From an uncultured Burkholderiales bacterium (GTDB lineage Bacteria; Pseudomonadota; Gammaproteobacteria; Burkholderiales; Burkholderiaceae_E), in assembly GCA_903898725.1 (NCBI GenBank), contig CAIUGQ010000684.1, positions 1 through 22,178 of the forward strand: a stretch of 22,178 nucleotides of DNA, written 5' to 3'. This document shows, one piece after another, positions 6,146 to 13,432 of the stretch; position 1 is the stretch's first letter, and each line of letters starts with the position of its first letter. Position numbers and translations under genes: made by a program. The notes under the pieces were generated by a model, which was not told the DNA's origin, did not search any database, and worked only from the letters and a program-made list of their open reading frames with translations.

Positions 6146-6955
6146 ATGCACCAGACCGCAGCCCTGTCAGACTCCCCGCCGCGCCTCGAGGGCGCCCCGA
6201 ACTTCCGCGCCGTCGCGCCGCTGGCCGTGGCGGACGGCCGCCTGCTCCCCCACCGGATCTTCCGGTCCGACGCGCTTCACCGGCTGACCGACGCCGACGT
6301 CGGCGCGCTCGCCACGGTGCGGATCGACGCCGTGCTCGACCTGCGCCGCGACGACGAGCGCCGCCAGATGCCGAGCCGCTGGCCGGACCCGCGGCCGCGC
6401 GAGATGCTGACCTTCGACGTCCACGCCGACCTGCAGGCGGTCCGCGCCGGCGGCTGGCGCGTGCACCTCGAGCAGCCGGACTTCGATGCGCGCGCTGCGC
6501 ACCAATGGATGGACGAGACCTACGGCCGCATGCCGGCGGCGCTCGCGTCGGCCGTCCACGAGGCGGCCCGTCGGCTCGCCCGGCGCGGCGACGCCTCGAC
6601 CCGGGTGCTGGTGCACTGCACTGCCGGCAAGGACCGCACCGGCTTCGTGGTCGCGATGCTGCTGGCCGCGCTCGGGGTGCCGCGCGAGGCGATCGTCGAC
6701 GACTACCTCGAGAGCTCGCGCCGTCGCCCGCCGGCGATGCTCGCCGACATGCTGATCGCGCTGTCCGGCATCGAAGCCGATGCGCGGATGCGGACGGCGA
6801 TCGAGACCATCGCGGACGTGCGGGCCGACTGGCTCGAGACGGCGCTGCGGACCGCCGAGCAGCAGCATGGCTCGCTCGACGGCTATCTCACGGCCGCGGG
6901 CGTCGATGCGCCGCTGCGCGCCGCGCTGCGTCGCACCCTGATCGTCCGGACCTGA
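6146..6955 (+). CDS. Tyrosine-protein phosphatase (Y_phosphatase3/PTP-like, HCxxGKDRTG)
   Basis: Cysteine-dependent phosphatase of the family also called tyrosine/serine protein phosphatase or LipA-like. Product 269 residues. The P-loop VHCTAGKDRTGF gives nucleophile Cys158 and Arg164; the Lys in GKDRTG is typical of members acting on phosphotyrosine and sometimes phosphoinositides. The N-terminal NFRAV and IFRSDALHRLTDAD motifs and VLDLRRDDER are family hallmarks. No signal peptide, so cytoplasmic. ATG 6131 would add five residues, but it overlaps a -10-like box, so ATG 6146 is chosen. It is preceded by the marR repeat region, and its own stop lies in a 14-bp tandem repeat. Substrate unknown. 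Confidence 0.88.
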   Translation: MHQTAALSDSPPRLEGAPNFRAVAPLAVADGRLLPHRIFRSDALHRLTDADVGALATVRIDAVLDLRRDDERRQMPSRWPDPRPREMLTFDVHADLQAVRAGGWRVHLEQPDFDARAAHQWMDETYGRMPAALASAVHEAARRLARRGDASTRVLVHCTAGKDRTGFVVAMLLAALGVPREAIVDDYLESSRRRPPAMLADMLIALSGIEADARMRTAIETIADVRADWLETALRTAEQQHGSLDGYLTAAGVDAPLRAALRRTLIVRT

Positions 6956-6994
6956 TCGTCCGAACTTGATCGTCCGAACTTGATCGTCCGACCG
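6939..6994 (+). repeat. Four 14-bp tandem repeats spanning the phosphatase stop codon
   Basis: Units TGATCGTCCGGACC (6939), TGATCGTCCGAACT (6953), an identical copy (6967) and TGATCGTCCGACCG (6981). The phosphatase stop is the TGA of the second unit. Because the period is 14, TGAs fall in all three reading frames across the array. There is no spacer/repeat structure, so it is not CRISPR. Confidence 0.85.
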
Positions 6995-6999
6995 GGGGG

Positions 7000-7014
7000 C
7001 GCCCGCAGCGGGCG
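7000..7014. terminator. GC hairpin in the convergent phosphatase/TctC gap
   Basis: CGCCCG-CAG-CGGGCG forms a 6-bp stem with a 3-base loop, between the two convergent stop codons (6955 and 7048). It has no T tract, so if it ends transcription it would be a weak or factor-assisted site. The rest of the gap is G/C-rich with nothing else I recognise. Confidence 0.3.
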
Positions 7015-7047
7015 ACCGCCCCGGGCCCCGCCCGGCCGGACGGTGCC

Positions 7048-8049
7048 TCACTGCTCGAGCTTGATGCCGGCGTCCCGGATCAGCTTGCCGAAGCGCTCGT
7101 ACTCGGCCCGATTCAGCGCCGCGAACTGCTCGCGGGTCAGCGTCCCCGGCTCGCCGCCCAGGCCCCGCAGCTTGCCCTGGACGTCGGGCATCTGCAGCAC
7201 GCGACCGACCTCGGCCGTCAGGCGCTCGAGCACCGGCTGCGGCGTGCCGCCGGTCACGAACAGGCCGTACCAGGTGGCCATCTCGGCGCCGCTCACGCCC
7301 GCCTCGGCGAGCGTCGGCACGTCGGGCAGCTCGGCCGAGCGCTTGGGCGTCGTGATCGCCAGCGCGCGCAGCTTGCCCGAACGGATGTGCTGCATCGCCG
7401 ACGAGGTGGTGTCGAACATGGTCTCGACCTGACCGGACATCAGGTCGAGGTGCGCCTGGGCGCTGCCCTTGTAGGGCACGTGGACGAGCTTGGTGCCGGT
7501 CGCGGCGGCGAAGGCCTCGCCGGCGATGTGCTGGGTGCTGCCGACACCGGACGACGCGTACTTCAGCTCGCCGGGCTTCGCCTTTGCGAGCGCCACCAGC
7601 TCGGCCACGTTCTTCGCGGGCAGGGCCGGGTTGACCACCAGCACGTTCGGCACGTTGACGATCAGCGCGATGGGTGCGACGTCCTTCATCGGGTCGAAGG
7701 CGAGCTTGATCAGGTGTGGCGCGATCGCCTGTCCGGTGTTGGTCGCGGCCAGCAGCGTGTAGCCGTCGGGCGGCGCCTTGGCGGTCAGGTCGGCGGCGAT
7801 GGTGTTCGAGGCGCCGGGCCGGTTCTCGACGATCACCTGCTGCCCGAGCGCGGCCGACAGCTTCTCGGCGAGCATCCTCGCGATGATGTCGGTGCCGCCG
7901 CCGGCGTTGGCGCCGACCATGATGCGCAGCGGCTTCGACGGCCACGGGGTCGGCTGCGCCTGCGCGGCGACGGGCGCGAGCAGCGGCGAGGCGCAGGCCG
8001 CAGTGGCGGTGACGGCGACGAGCGCACGGCGGCGCGACGGTCGGTGCAT
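7048..8049 (-). CDS. Tripartite tricarboxylate transporter substrate-binding protein (TctC/Bug family)
   Basis: Periplasmic extracytoplasmic solute receptor of the Bug family, which is greatly expanded in Bordetella, Cupriavidus and related bacteria and binds carboxylates and similar small acids. 333 residues. The start at 8049 is backed by AGGAG about 7 bp upstream and gives a signal peptide (residues 1 to about 32) beginning HRPSRRRALVAV, possibly Tat-compatible, and ending AAQAQ. Family motifs: WPSKPLRIMVGANAGGGTDI, GQQVIVENRPGA, PPDGYTLL, VHVPYKG, GQVETMFD, and VPTLAEAGV in the C-terminal half. The membrane partners TctA and TctB are not nearby, as is common for orphan Bug genes. It is divergent from the MBL nuclease gene. 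Ligand unknown. Confidence 0.94.
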   Translation of the reverse strand: MHRPSRRRALVAVTATAACASPLLAPVAAQAQPTPWPSKPLRIMVGANAGGGTDIIARMLAEKLSAALGQQVIVENRPGASNTIAADLTAKAPPDGYTLLAATNTGQAIAPHLIKLAFDPMKDVAPIALIVNVPNVLVVNPALPAKNVAELVALAKAKPGELKYASSGVGSTQHIAGEAFAAATGTKLVHVPYKGSAQAHLDLMSGQVETMFDTTSSAMQHIRSGKLRALAITTPKRSAELPDVPTLAEAGVSGAEMATWYGLFVTGGTPQPVLERLTAEVGRVLQMPDVQGKLRGLGGEPGTLTREQFAALNRAEYERFGKLIRDAGIKLEQ

Positions 8050-8125
8050 GGGGGTCTCCTCGGGGTGTCGGGGCAGTCGGCCGGTCGTTCGCCGGCGTGC
8101 GCGATGGTACCGCGCGGCGCAGCGG

Positions 8126-8151
8126 GCCCGGCGCATGGCCGGGCGTATGAT
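8126..8151 (+). promoter_or_regulatory. Inverted repeat and -10 box upstream of the mini-ORF/MBL gene
   Basis: GCCCGGC-GCATG-GCCGGGC (8126-8144) is a perfect 7-bp dyad directly followed by TATGAT (8146-8151). The -10 is six bases before an ATG at 8158 that opens a 13-codon ORF. No -35 match is visible. The dyad covers the spacer position and could be an operator. Seen: dyad, hexamer and spacing; function inferred. Confidence 0.4.
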
Positions 8152-8157
8152 CGATCG

Positions 8158-8199
8158 ATGCGCGAACGCCCCTCGATCGTCCGGCCCGGTCTGCGCTGA
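8158..8199 (+). CDS. Possible 13-residue leader ORF coupled to the MBL nuclease gene
   Basis: ATG at 8158 lies six bases after a -10-like TATGAT and opens a 13-codon frame (MRERPSIVRPGLR) whose TGA shares one base with the ATG of the next gene (TGATG, 8197-8201). The downstream gene has no Shine-Dalgarno sequence and no in-frame upstream start in this leader, so reinitiation after this short frame would explain how it is translated. Four of the 13 residues are Arg. It may also be a chance ORF. Confidence 0.3.
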   Translation: MRERPSIVRPGLR

Positions 8200-9572
8200 T
8201 GCCGCGACTGACCTTCCTCGGTGCCGCCGGCACCGTCACCGGCTCGAAGTACCTGGTCGAGCATCGCGGCCTGCGGGTACTCGTCGACTGCGGGCTGTTC
8301 CAGGGGCTCAAGTCGCTGCGGCTGATGAACTGGGCCGCGCCCCCGGTCGATCCGCGCACCCTCGACGCCGTGCTGCTCACGCACGCCCACCTCGACCACG
8401 CCGGCTACCTGCCGGCACTGGTGCGCGACGGCTTCGCCGGCCCGGTGTGGTGCACCCGTCCGACGGCCGAGCTGGCCGGTCTGCTGCTGCCCGACAGCGG
8501 CCACATCCAGGAGGAGGATGCGGCCTACGCGAACCGCAAGGGGTTCTCGAAGCACCATCCCGCGCTGCCCCTCTACACCGAGGACGACGCCCGGCGTGCG
8601 CTGCAGCGGCTGCGCACGGCGCGCTTCGGCGAAGACGTGCCGCTCGGACACGGGGCGACGGCCTGCTTCACCCACGCCGGCCACATCCTCGGGGCGGCCA
8701 GCCTGCGGCTCGCGCTCGGCGGCGCCTCGGTGCTGTTCTCGGGCGACCTCGGCCGCTACGACGACCTGCTGATGCGCGACCCCGCCGACGCGCCGGCGGC
8801 CGACACGCTGGTGATCGAGAGCACCTACGGCGATCGCCTGCACACCGACGACGATCCGTCGGACGAGCTGGCCGCGATCGTGCGCCGCACCGCGGCCCGC
8901 GGCGGCACGGTGCTGGTGCCGGCCTTCGCGGTCGGCCGCGCGCAGCTGCTGCTGCACGTGATCGCGCAGCTCAAGGCACGCGATGCGATCCCGGACCTGC
9001 CGGTGTACCTGAACAGCCCGATGGCGATCGACACCACCGCGCTCTACCGCCGCTTCGCGAAGGGCCACCGGCTCGACGACGCCCAGCTCCAGGCGATGGC
9101 CACGGTCGCCACCATGGTCCGCGACGTGGAGGCCTCCAAGGCGCTGGTCGCCAGCCGCTTCCCGAGCATCATCGTGTCGGCGAGCGGCATGGCCACCGGC
9201 GGACGCGTGCTGCATCACCTCAAGGCGCTCGGCCCCGATGCGCGCAACACGATCGTGCTGGCCGGCTACCAGGCCGCGGGCACCCGCGGCGCGGACCTGC
9301 AGGCCGGTCGTCGCACGCTGCGCATCCACGGCGCCGACCACGAGATCCGCGCCGAGGTGGCCACGGTCCACGGGCTGTCGGCGCACGCCGATGCCGACGA
9401 CCTGCTGCGCTGGGCCCGCACGATGCCCACGCCGCCGCGCCGCGCCTACGTGACCCATGGCGAGCCGACGGCGGCACAGGCCTTCGCCGAACGGCTGCGG
9501 GCGGGCCTGCACTGGCAGGCGGAGGTGCCGGCGATGGGGGACATCGCCGAGCTGGGCCGGACCGGAAGCTGA
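8199..9572 (+). CDS. MBL-fold metallo-hydrolase with beta-CASP and RNA-specificity (RMMBL) motifs
   Basis: Predicted zinc-dependent ribonuclease of the beta-CASP group (relatives of CPSF73/Ysh1 and TTHA0252), 457 residues. The metallo-beta-lactamase motif THAHLDHAG gives His62, His64, Asp66 and His67; later ligand motifs are FTHAGHILGAAS (His) and LFSGDLGR (Asp). Beta-CASP features follow: VLVPAFAVGRAQ, LPVYLNSPMA, IIVSASGMATGGRVLHHLK, and the C-terminal RMMBL block GLSAHADADDLLRW plus VTHGEP. No KH domain and no signal peptide, so cytoplasmic RNA processing is expected. The start is set by the TGATG junction with the mini-ORF. The stop codon lies in an 11-bp tandem repeat. Confidence 0.93.
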   Translation: MPRLTFLGAAGTVTGSKYLVEHRGLRVLVDCGLFQGLKSLRLMNWAAPPVDPRTLDAVLLTHAHLDHAGYLPALVRDGFAGPVWCTRPTAELAGLLLPDSGHIQEEDAAYANRKGFSKHHPALPLYTEDDARRALQRLRTARFGEDVPLGHGATACFTHAGHILGAASLRLALGGASVLFSGDLGRYDDLLMRDPADAPAADTLVIESTYGDRLHTDDDPSDELAAIVRRTAARGGTVLVPAFAVGRAQLLLHVIAQLKARDAIPDLPVYLNSPMAIDTTALYRRFAKGHRLDDAQLQAMATVATMVRDVEASKALVASRFPSIIVSASGMATGGRVLHHLKALGPDARNTIVLAGYQAAGTRGADLQAGRRTLRIHGADHEIRAEVATVHGLSAHADADDLLRWARTMPTPPRRAYVTHGEPTAAQAFAERLRAGLHWQAEVPAMGDIAELGRTGS

Positions 9573-9596
9573 GCGGAAGCTGAGCGGACACTGAGT
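9564..9596 (+). repeat. Three 11-bp tandem repeats spanning the MBL nuclease stop codon
   Basis: GGAAGCTGAGC (9564), an exact copy (9575) and GGACACTGAGT (9586). The gene's stop is the TGA in unit 1; the 11-bp period places the other two TGAs in the other two frames. This follows the same plan as the 14-bp array after the phosphatase gene. Confidence 0.8.
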
Positions 9597-9645
9597 GGCG
9601 CGCGGCCGCGGGCGGGCGAGCCCGCTCAAATGCAACACACGTTCA

Positions 9646-9674
9646 TTGCAACGGAGTTGCGTTGTTGTTATCGT
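9646..9674 (+). promoter_or_regulatory. Candidate promoter of the TonB-dependent importer operon
   Basis: TTGCAA (9646-9651), 17-bp spacer, TATCGT (9669-9674), with the ATG at 9708, giving a predicted leader of about 27 nt. A GCAAC-GGA-GTTGC dyad (9648-9660) overlaps the -35 and could be an operator. I see no convincing Fur box. This AT-richer patch stands out in the GC-rich surroundings. Confidence 0.5.
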
Positions 9675-9707
9675 TCGCCGCCTCTCGGTCAACCTCGGGT
9701 CTCGTCC

Positions 9708-11864
9708 ATGTCCGGTCATCCAGCCGTCCGCCCGTCTGGCGCGGGTTCGCGCGCCCTCCTGATCGCGGCGCTCGCGGCCCCCGCGATCGCCACCGGCCAG
9801 ACGCCGCCGGTGCCTGCTGCGACAGAACTCCCGGCGGTCGAGGTCGTCGGCCGGACCGAGTCCGGCGCGTACCACGCGGAGGAGGCCGAAGGGGCGAGGA
9901 CCGAGCTGCCGCTGCGCGAGCTGCCCCAGTCGGTGCGCACGATCACCCGCCAGGCGATCGACGATCTGGGCGCGATCCGCCTGGACGACGTGCTCGACTA
10001 CGTGGGCGGCGTCTCGAGGCAGAACAACTTCGGCGGCCTGTGGGACAACATCGCCATCCGGGGTCTGCCGGGCAACGAGAACACTGGCATGGCGACGCTG
10101 CTGAACGGGTTCCCGTCGAACCGGGGCTTCAACGCGCCGCGCGACCTCGCTCCGGTCGAACGGGTGGAGTTCCTCAAGGGCCCGGCCAGCGCGCTGTACG
10201 GATCGTCGGAGCCGGGCGGCACCCTGAACATGGTGTCGAAGCGACCCCAGTGGCGGCCGGCTCACTCCGTCGAGGCCTACCTCGGCAGCTTCGGGTTCTG
10301 GCGCGGGGCGGTGGACACCACAGGCCCCATCGGCGACTCGGTCGCCTACCGGCTCAACGCGGCGATCGAGCAACGGGACGGGTTCCGCGACTTCGTCGGC
10401 ACCGATCGCTGGGTGTTCGCACCCGCACTGACCGCCCGCCTCGGCCCGCGGACTTCGGTGGAGTACGTCGGCGAGTTCCTGCACCAGGCCACGCCGCTCG
10501 ACCGGGGCGTCGTTGCCGTCGGCGGCCGGCTCGGCGCGATCCCGAGATCCCGCTTCCTGGGGGAGCCGGGCGACGGCGCGCTCGAGGTCGACAACCGCAC
10601 GCACCAGCTCGTCCTCGGCCATGCGTGGTCCGAGCAATGGCGAAGCCGGCTCGGCCTGCAGTACCGGGAGACGAGCCTGCAGGGGTTCTCGACCGAGGCG
10701 ACCGCGCTGCTCGCCGATGACCGCACGCTGCGTCGACAGCGCCGCTATCGCGACTACCGCTCCGACGACGTCACGGCCCAGGCCGAGGTGATCGGCAACC
10801 TGCGCGCCTTCGGGCTGGAGCACGAGCTGCTGATCGGCGTCGAGACCGCCCGCTTCGATCAGGACACGCTGATGCTGCGGGTCAACCCCTCGGCCGCAGC
10901 CCCGTACGCGATCGACATCCTCGCCCCGGTCTACGGCCAGGCACGGCCCGTTCCGCTGCCCAACACCGACACGCGCGACCGCCTGAGGAACACCGCGCTC
11001 TACGTCCAGGACGCGATCCGCGTGGCCGAGGACTGGCGCGTGGTGGCGGGCGTGCGGATCGACGACGTCGAGCAGTCGCTGCTGAACCGCCGCACCGGGG
11101 TCACCACCGTCACCGACCTGACGACGACCTCGCCGCGACTGGGCGTGACCTGGCTCGCCTCGCGCAACCTCAGCCTGTACGCGAACAGCGGCCGCTCGTT
11201 CAGGCCGAACGTGGGCGCCGACGCCGCGGGCGCGGCGTTCGATCCGGAATCGGCCCGCTCGGCCGAGCTCGGTGCCAAGTGGGAGAGCGACGACCGGCGG
11301 CTGGGCGCCACCGCGGCGCTGTTCGACATCCGCAAGCGCAACGTGCTGACCGCCGACCCGGTGAACAGCGGCTTCTCGGTGGCGGCCGGCGAGATCGGCA
11401 GCCGCGGCCTCGAGCTCGACGTGGCGGGCCAGCTGACGCGCAACTGGCGGCTGAACGCGAGCTTCGTCTACAGCGACGTCCGCGTGCTGCGCGACAACAC
11501 GCTCGAGGTCGATGGCCGGCTGCTGAATGCACCGCGCGTGAACGGCAGCGTCCTCGCGGTGTACGAGGACGCGCTGCCCAACGGCCAGCGCTTCGGCGTG
11601 GGCGGCGGGGTCACCCACGTCGGCACGCGCCTGGGCCAGGCCCGCACCCAGGCGGAGGCCACGGCCGGCGCGCCCGCGTTCGAGCTGCCCTCGTACACCA
11701 CCGCGCGGCTGGTCGCCTGGTGGCGGCTGTCGCCGTCGATGCGCCTGACGCTCGACGTCGACAACGTCTTCGACACCACCTTCTACACGAGCTCCTTCAG
11801 CCGGGTGTGGATCACGCCGGGCACGCCGAGGATGGTCACCGCGGGTCTGCAGGGCCGGTTCTGA
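9708..11864 (+). CDS. TonB-dependent siderophore-type outer-membrane receptor
   Basis: Outer-membrane 22-stranded barrel with an N-terminal plug, driven by TonB; 718 residues. Signal peptide residues 1 to about 30 (RALLIAALAAPAIATGQ), then a TonB-box-like LPAVEVVG at 41-48, and plug motifs ELPQSVRTITRQAIDDLG (71-88), IAIRGLPGNENTG and VERVEFLKGPASALYG. The barrel ends with alternating hydrophobic strands and a terminal Phe (GLQGRF), the usual outer-membrane assembly signal; DVDNVFDTTFY near the end is typical. There is no N-terminal STN signalling domain, so it is not a FecA-type transducer. The ATG at 9708 is preferred over 9630 because it gives a proper signal peptide and avoids the promoter region. 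The downstream ABC and ExbBD genes indicate the ligand is carried into the cytoplasm. Confidence 0.94.
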   Translation: MSGHPAVRPSGAGSRALLIAALAAPAIATGQTPPVPAATELPAVEVVGRTESGAYHAEEAEGARTELPLRELPQSVRTITRQAIDDLGAIRLDDVLDYVGGVSRQNNFGGLWDNIAIRGLPGNENTGMATLLNGFPSNRGFNAPRDLAPVERVEFLKGPASALYGSSEPGGTLNMVSKRPQWRPAHSVEAYLGSFGFWRGAVDTTGPIGDSVAYRLNAAIEQRDGFRDFVGTDRWVFAPALTARLGPRTSVEYVGEFLHQATPLDRGVVAVGGRLGAIPRSRFLGEPGDGALEVDNRTHQLVLGHAWSEQWRSRLGLQYRETSLQGFSTEATALLADDRTLRRQRRYRDYRSDDVTAQAEVIGNLRAFGLEHELLIGVETARFDQDTLMLRVNPSAAAPYAIDILAPVYGQARPVPLPNTDTRDRLRNTALYVQDAIRVAEDWRVVAGVRIDDVEQSLLNRRTGVTTVTDLTTTSPRLGVTWLASRNLSLYANSGRSFRPNVGADAAGAAFDPESARSAELGAKWESDDRRLGATAALFDIRKRNVLTADPVNSGFSVAAGEIGSRGLELDVAGQLTRNWRLNASFVYSDVRVLRDNTLEVDGRLLNAPRVNGSVLAVYEDALPNGQRFGVGGGVTHVGTRLGQARTQAEATAGAPAFELPSYTTARLVAWWRLSPSMRLTLDVDNVFDTTFYTSSFSRVWITPGTPRMVTAGLQGRF

Positions 11865-11866
11865 TC

Positions 11867-13432
11867 GTGCGGGTCGGATCGGCGTCGCGTCGGCGCGACC
11901 TGCTCGGCGCGGCGGCCGGCACGGTCGCGCTCGGCACCGGCTTCGTGGGCACGGCGCGCGCCGCGACGGCACGCGGGCCGCTCGTCGTCGTCGGGCCGTG
12001 GGAGATCGGCGGCCTGGCACCGGCGCGCAGCGGCTATGTGTTCGCACGGATGCAGGTGGCCGAGACGCTGGTGGACATCGGCGACGACGGCACGCCGGTG
12101 CCGGGGCTCGCCGCGTCCTGGGCCACCTCGGGCGACGGGCTGCTCTGGCGATTCACGCTGCGCGCCGGCGCCCGCTTCCATGACGGCTCGCCGGTGACCG
12201 CCGCCGCCGTCGCACGCTCGCTGCGCGAGTCGACCACTCCGCCGGCCGCGCTCGGCCTGGCGCCGATCCGCTCGATCGACGCCGACGGCGACGGCACCGT
12301 CGCGATCCGCCTGAAGGCGCCGTTCGCCGGGCTCGCGGCGCTGCTCTCGCACTACAGCGCGATCGTCCTCGCGCCCGCCAGCTACGGTCGCGACGGCACG
12401 GTCCAGTCGATCGTCGCGACGGGTCCGTACCGCATCACGACGCTCGCGCCGCCCCAGCAGCTCGACGCCGAGCGCTTCGACGCCTGGTCCGGCGGGCCGC
12501 CTCCGGCCGTGGAGCGGGTGCGCTATCTGGTGGCGAGCCGCGCCGAGACGCGATCGATGATGGCCGAGAGCGGCCAGGCCGACCTCGCCTTCTCGCTCGA
12601 CCCCGCGAGCGTGACGCGACTGTCGTCGCGCAACGGCGCGGCGATCGCATCGGTGCTGCTGCCGCGCACGCTCATCGTCAAGCTCAACGCCGGCCTGCCC
12701 GCGCTCGGCGACCTCCGCGTGCGGCGCGCGCTGGCGTTCGCGATCGATCGCGACGGCATCGCGCGCGCGCTGATGCGCGACCCGACGCTCGCCGCCACCC
12801 AGCTGTTTCCGCCATCGATGACGGGCTGGCACGATCCGGCGCGCGCGCCGCTCGGGCACGACCCCGTCGCGGCTGCCCGACTGCTCGACGAGGCGGGCTG
12901 GCGGCTCGCGGGCGAGCGACGCCTCGATGCCCGCGGCCAGCCGCTGGCGCTGGTGCTGCGGACCTTTCCCGATCGGCCCGAGCTGCCCACCATCGCCGCC
13001 GCGCTGCAGGCGCAGTGGCGGCGCGTCGGGATCGAGGTCACGGTCTCGATCGGCAACTCGGGCGACATTCCGCTGGCGCATCGTGACGGCACGCTGCAGC
13101 TCGCCCTGGCGGCCCGCAACTACGGCGCCGTCGCCGATCCGGTCGGCACCCTGATGCAGGACTTCGGCGCCGCCGGCGGTGACTGGGGCGCGACCGGATG
13201 GCGTGACGACGCGGTGGTGGCCGCGCTCGAGGCGCTCGCGGCCGGTCGGCTGTCGGGCCCCGACGCGGCCCGCGCGCGGGGCCGCGTCGCGGGCGGCCTG
13301 CACGAGGGCCTGCCGGTCATCCCGGTGGCCTGGTATCGGCAGCAGGTGGCGGTGAGCCGGCGCATCGGCGAGGTGCGCCTCGATCCGTTCGAGCGCTCGT
13401 ATCGGCTGACCCAGATCAGGTGGCGAGGGTGA
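11867..13432 (+). CDS. ABC transporter substrate-binding protein, peptide/nickel family (SBP_bac_5), Tat signal
   Basis: Periplasmic binding protein of the DppA/NikA/CntA family, 521 residues. The GTG start two bases after the receptor stop gives a twin-arginine signal, SRRRDLLGAAAG (residues 7-18), ending TARAA near residue 33. Family features: the YVFARMQVAETLVDIGDDGT opening, PGLAASW, LWRFTLRAGARFHDGSPVTA, IVATGPYRI, LGDLRVRRALAFAIDRDGIA, and a NYGAVADPVGTL segment that by eye recalls the YGA..DP region of nickel-binding members. Export through Tat suggests folding, perhaps with a cofactor, before secretion. Whether the ligand is nickel, a metallophore complex or a peptide cannot be settled here. 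It overlaps the first permease gene. Confidence 0.9.
   Translation: MRVGSASRRRDLLGAAAGTVALGTGFVGTARAATARGPLVVVGPWEIGGLAPARSGYVFARMQVAETLVDIGDDGTPVPGLAASWATSGDGLLWRFTLRAGARFHDGSPVTAAAVARSLRESTTPPAALGLAPIRSIDADGDGTVAIRLKAPFAGLAALLSHYSAIVLAPASYGRDGTVQSIVATGPYRITTLAPPQQLDAERFDAWSGGPPPAVERVRYLVASRAETRSMMAESGQADLAFSLDPASVTRLSSRNGAAIASVLLPRTLIVKLNAGLPALGDLRVRRALAFAIDRDGIARALMRDPTLAATQLFPPSMTGWHDPARAPLGHDPVAAARLLDEAGWRLAGERRLDARGQPLALVLRTFPDRPELPTIAAALQAQWRRVGIEVTVSIGNSGDIPLAHRDGTLQLALAARNYGAVADPVGTLMQDFGAAGGDWGATGWRDDAVVAALEALAAGRLSGPDAARARGRVAGGLHEGLPVIPVAWYRQQVAVSRRIGEVRLDPFERSYRLTQIRWRG

Noticed and set aside
6939..6994. Short regular repeats considered as a CRISPR array
   Set aside because: Units are 14 bp and directly adjacent, with no spacers and no cas genes nearby.
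6167..8380. A 737-codon minus-strand open frame
   Set aside because: It is the wrong frame across the phosphatase, TctC and MBL genes; composition is low-complexity and the TctC protein is clearly encoded in another frame.
8199..9572. Class B beta-lactamase or glyoxalase II for the MBL gene
   Set aside because: The C-terminal half carries beta-CASP and RMMBL motifs and the protein lacks a signal peptide, pointing to an RNA-processing nuclease.
9630..9707. Fur box upstream of the TonB-dependent receptor
   Set aside because: The AT-richer patch has no adequate match to the GATAAT-type repeat; only a promoter and a 5-bp dyad are supported.
7833..12047. A 1404-codon open frame on the minus strand
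   Set aside because: It lies antisense to the MBL nuclease, the receptor and part of the binding-protein gene, all with clear family motifs. Its product is Arg/Ala/Gly/His-rich with no recognisable domain; long antisense frames are expected at this GC content.
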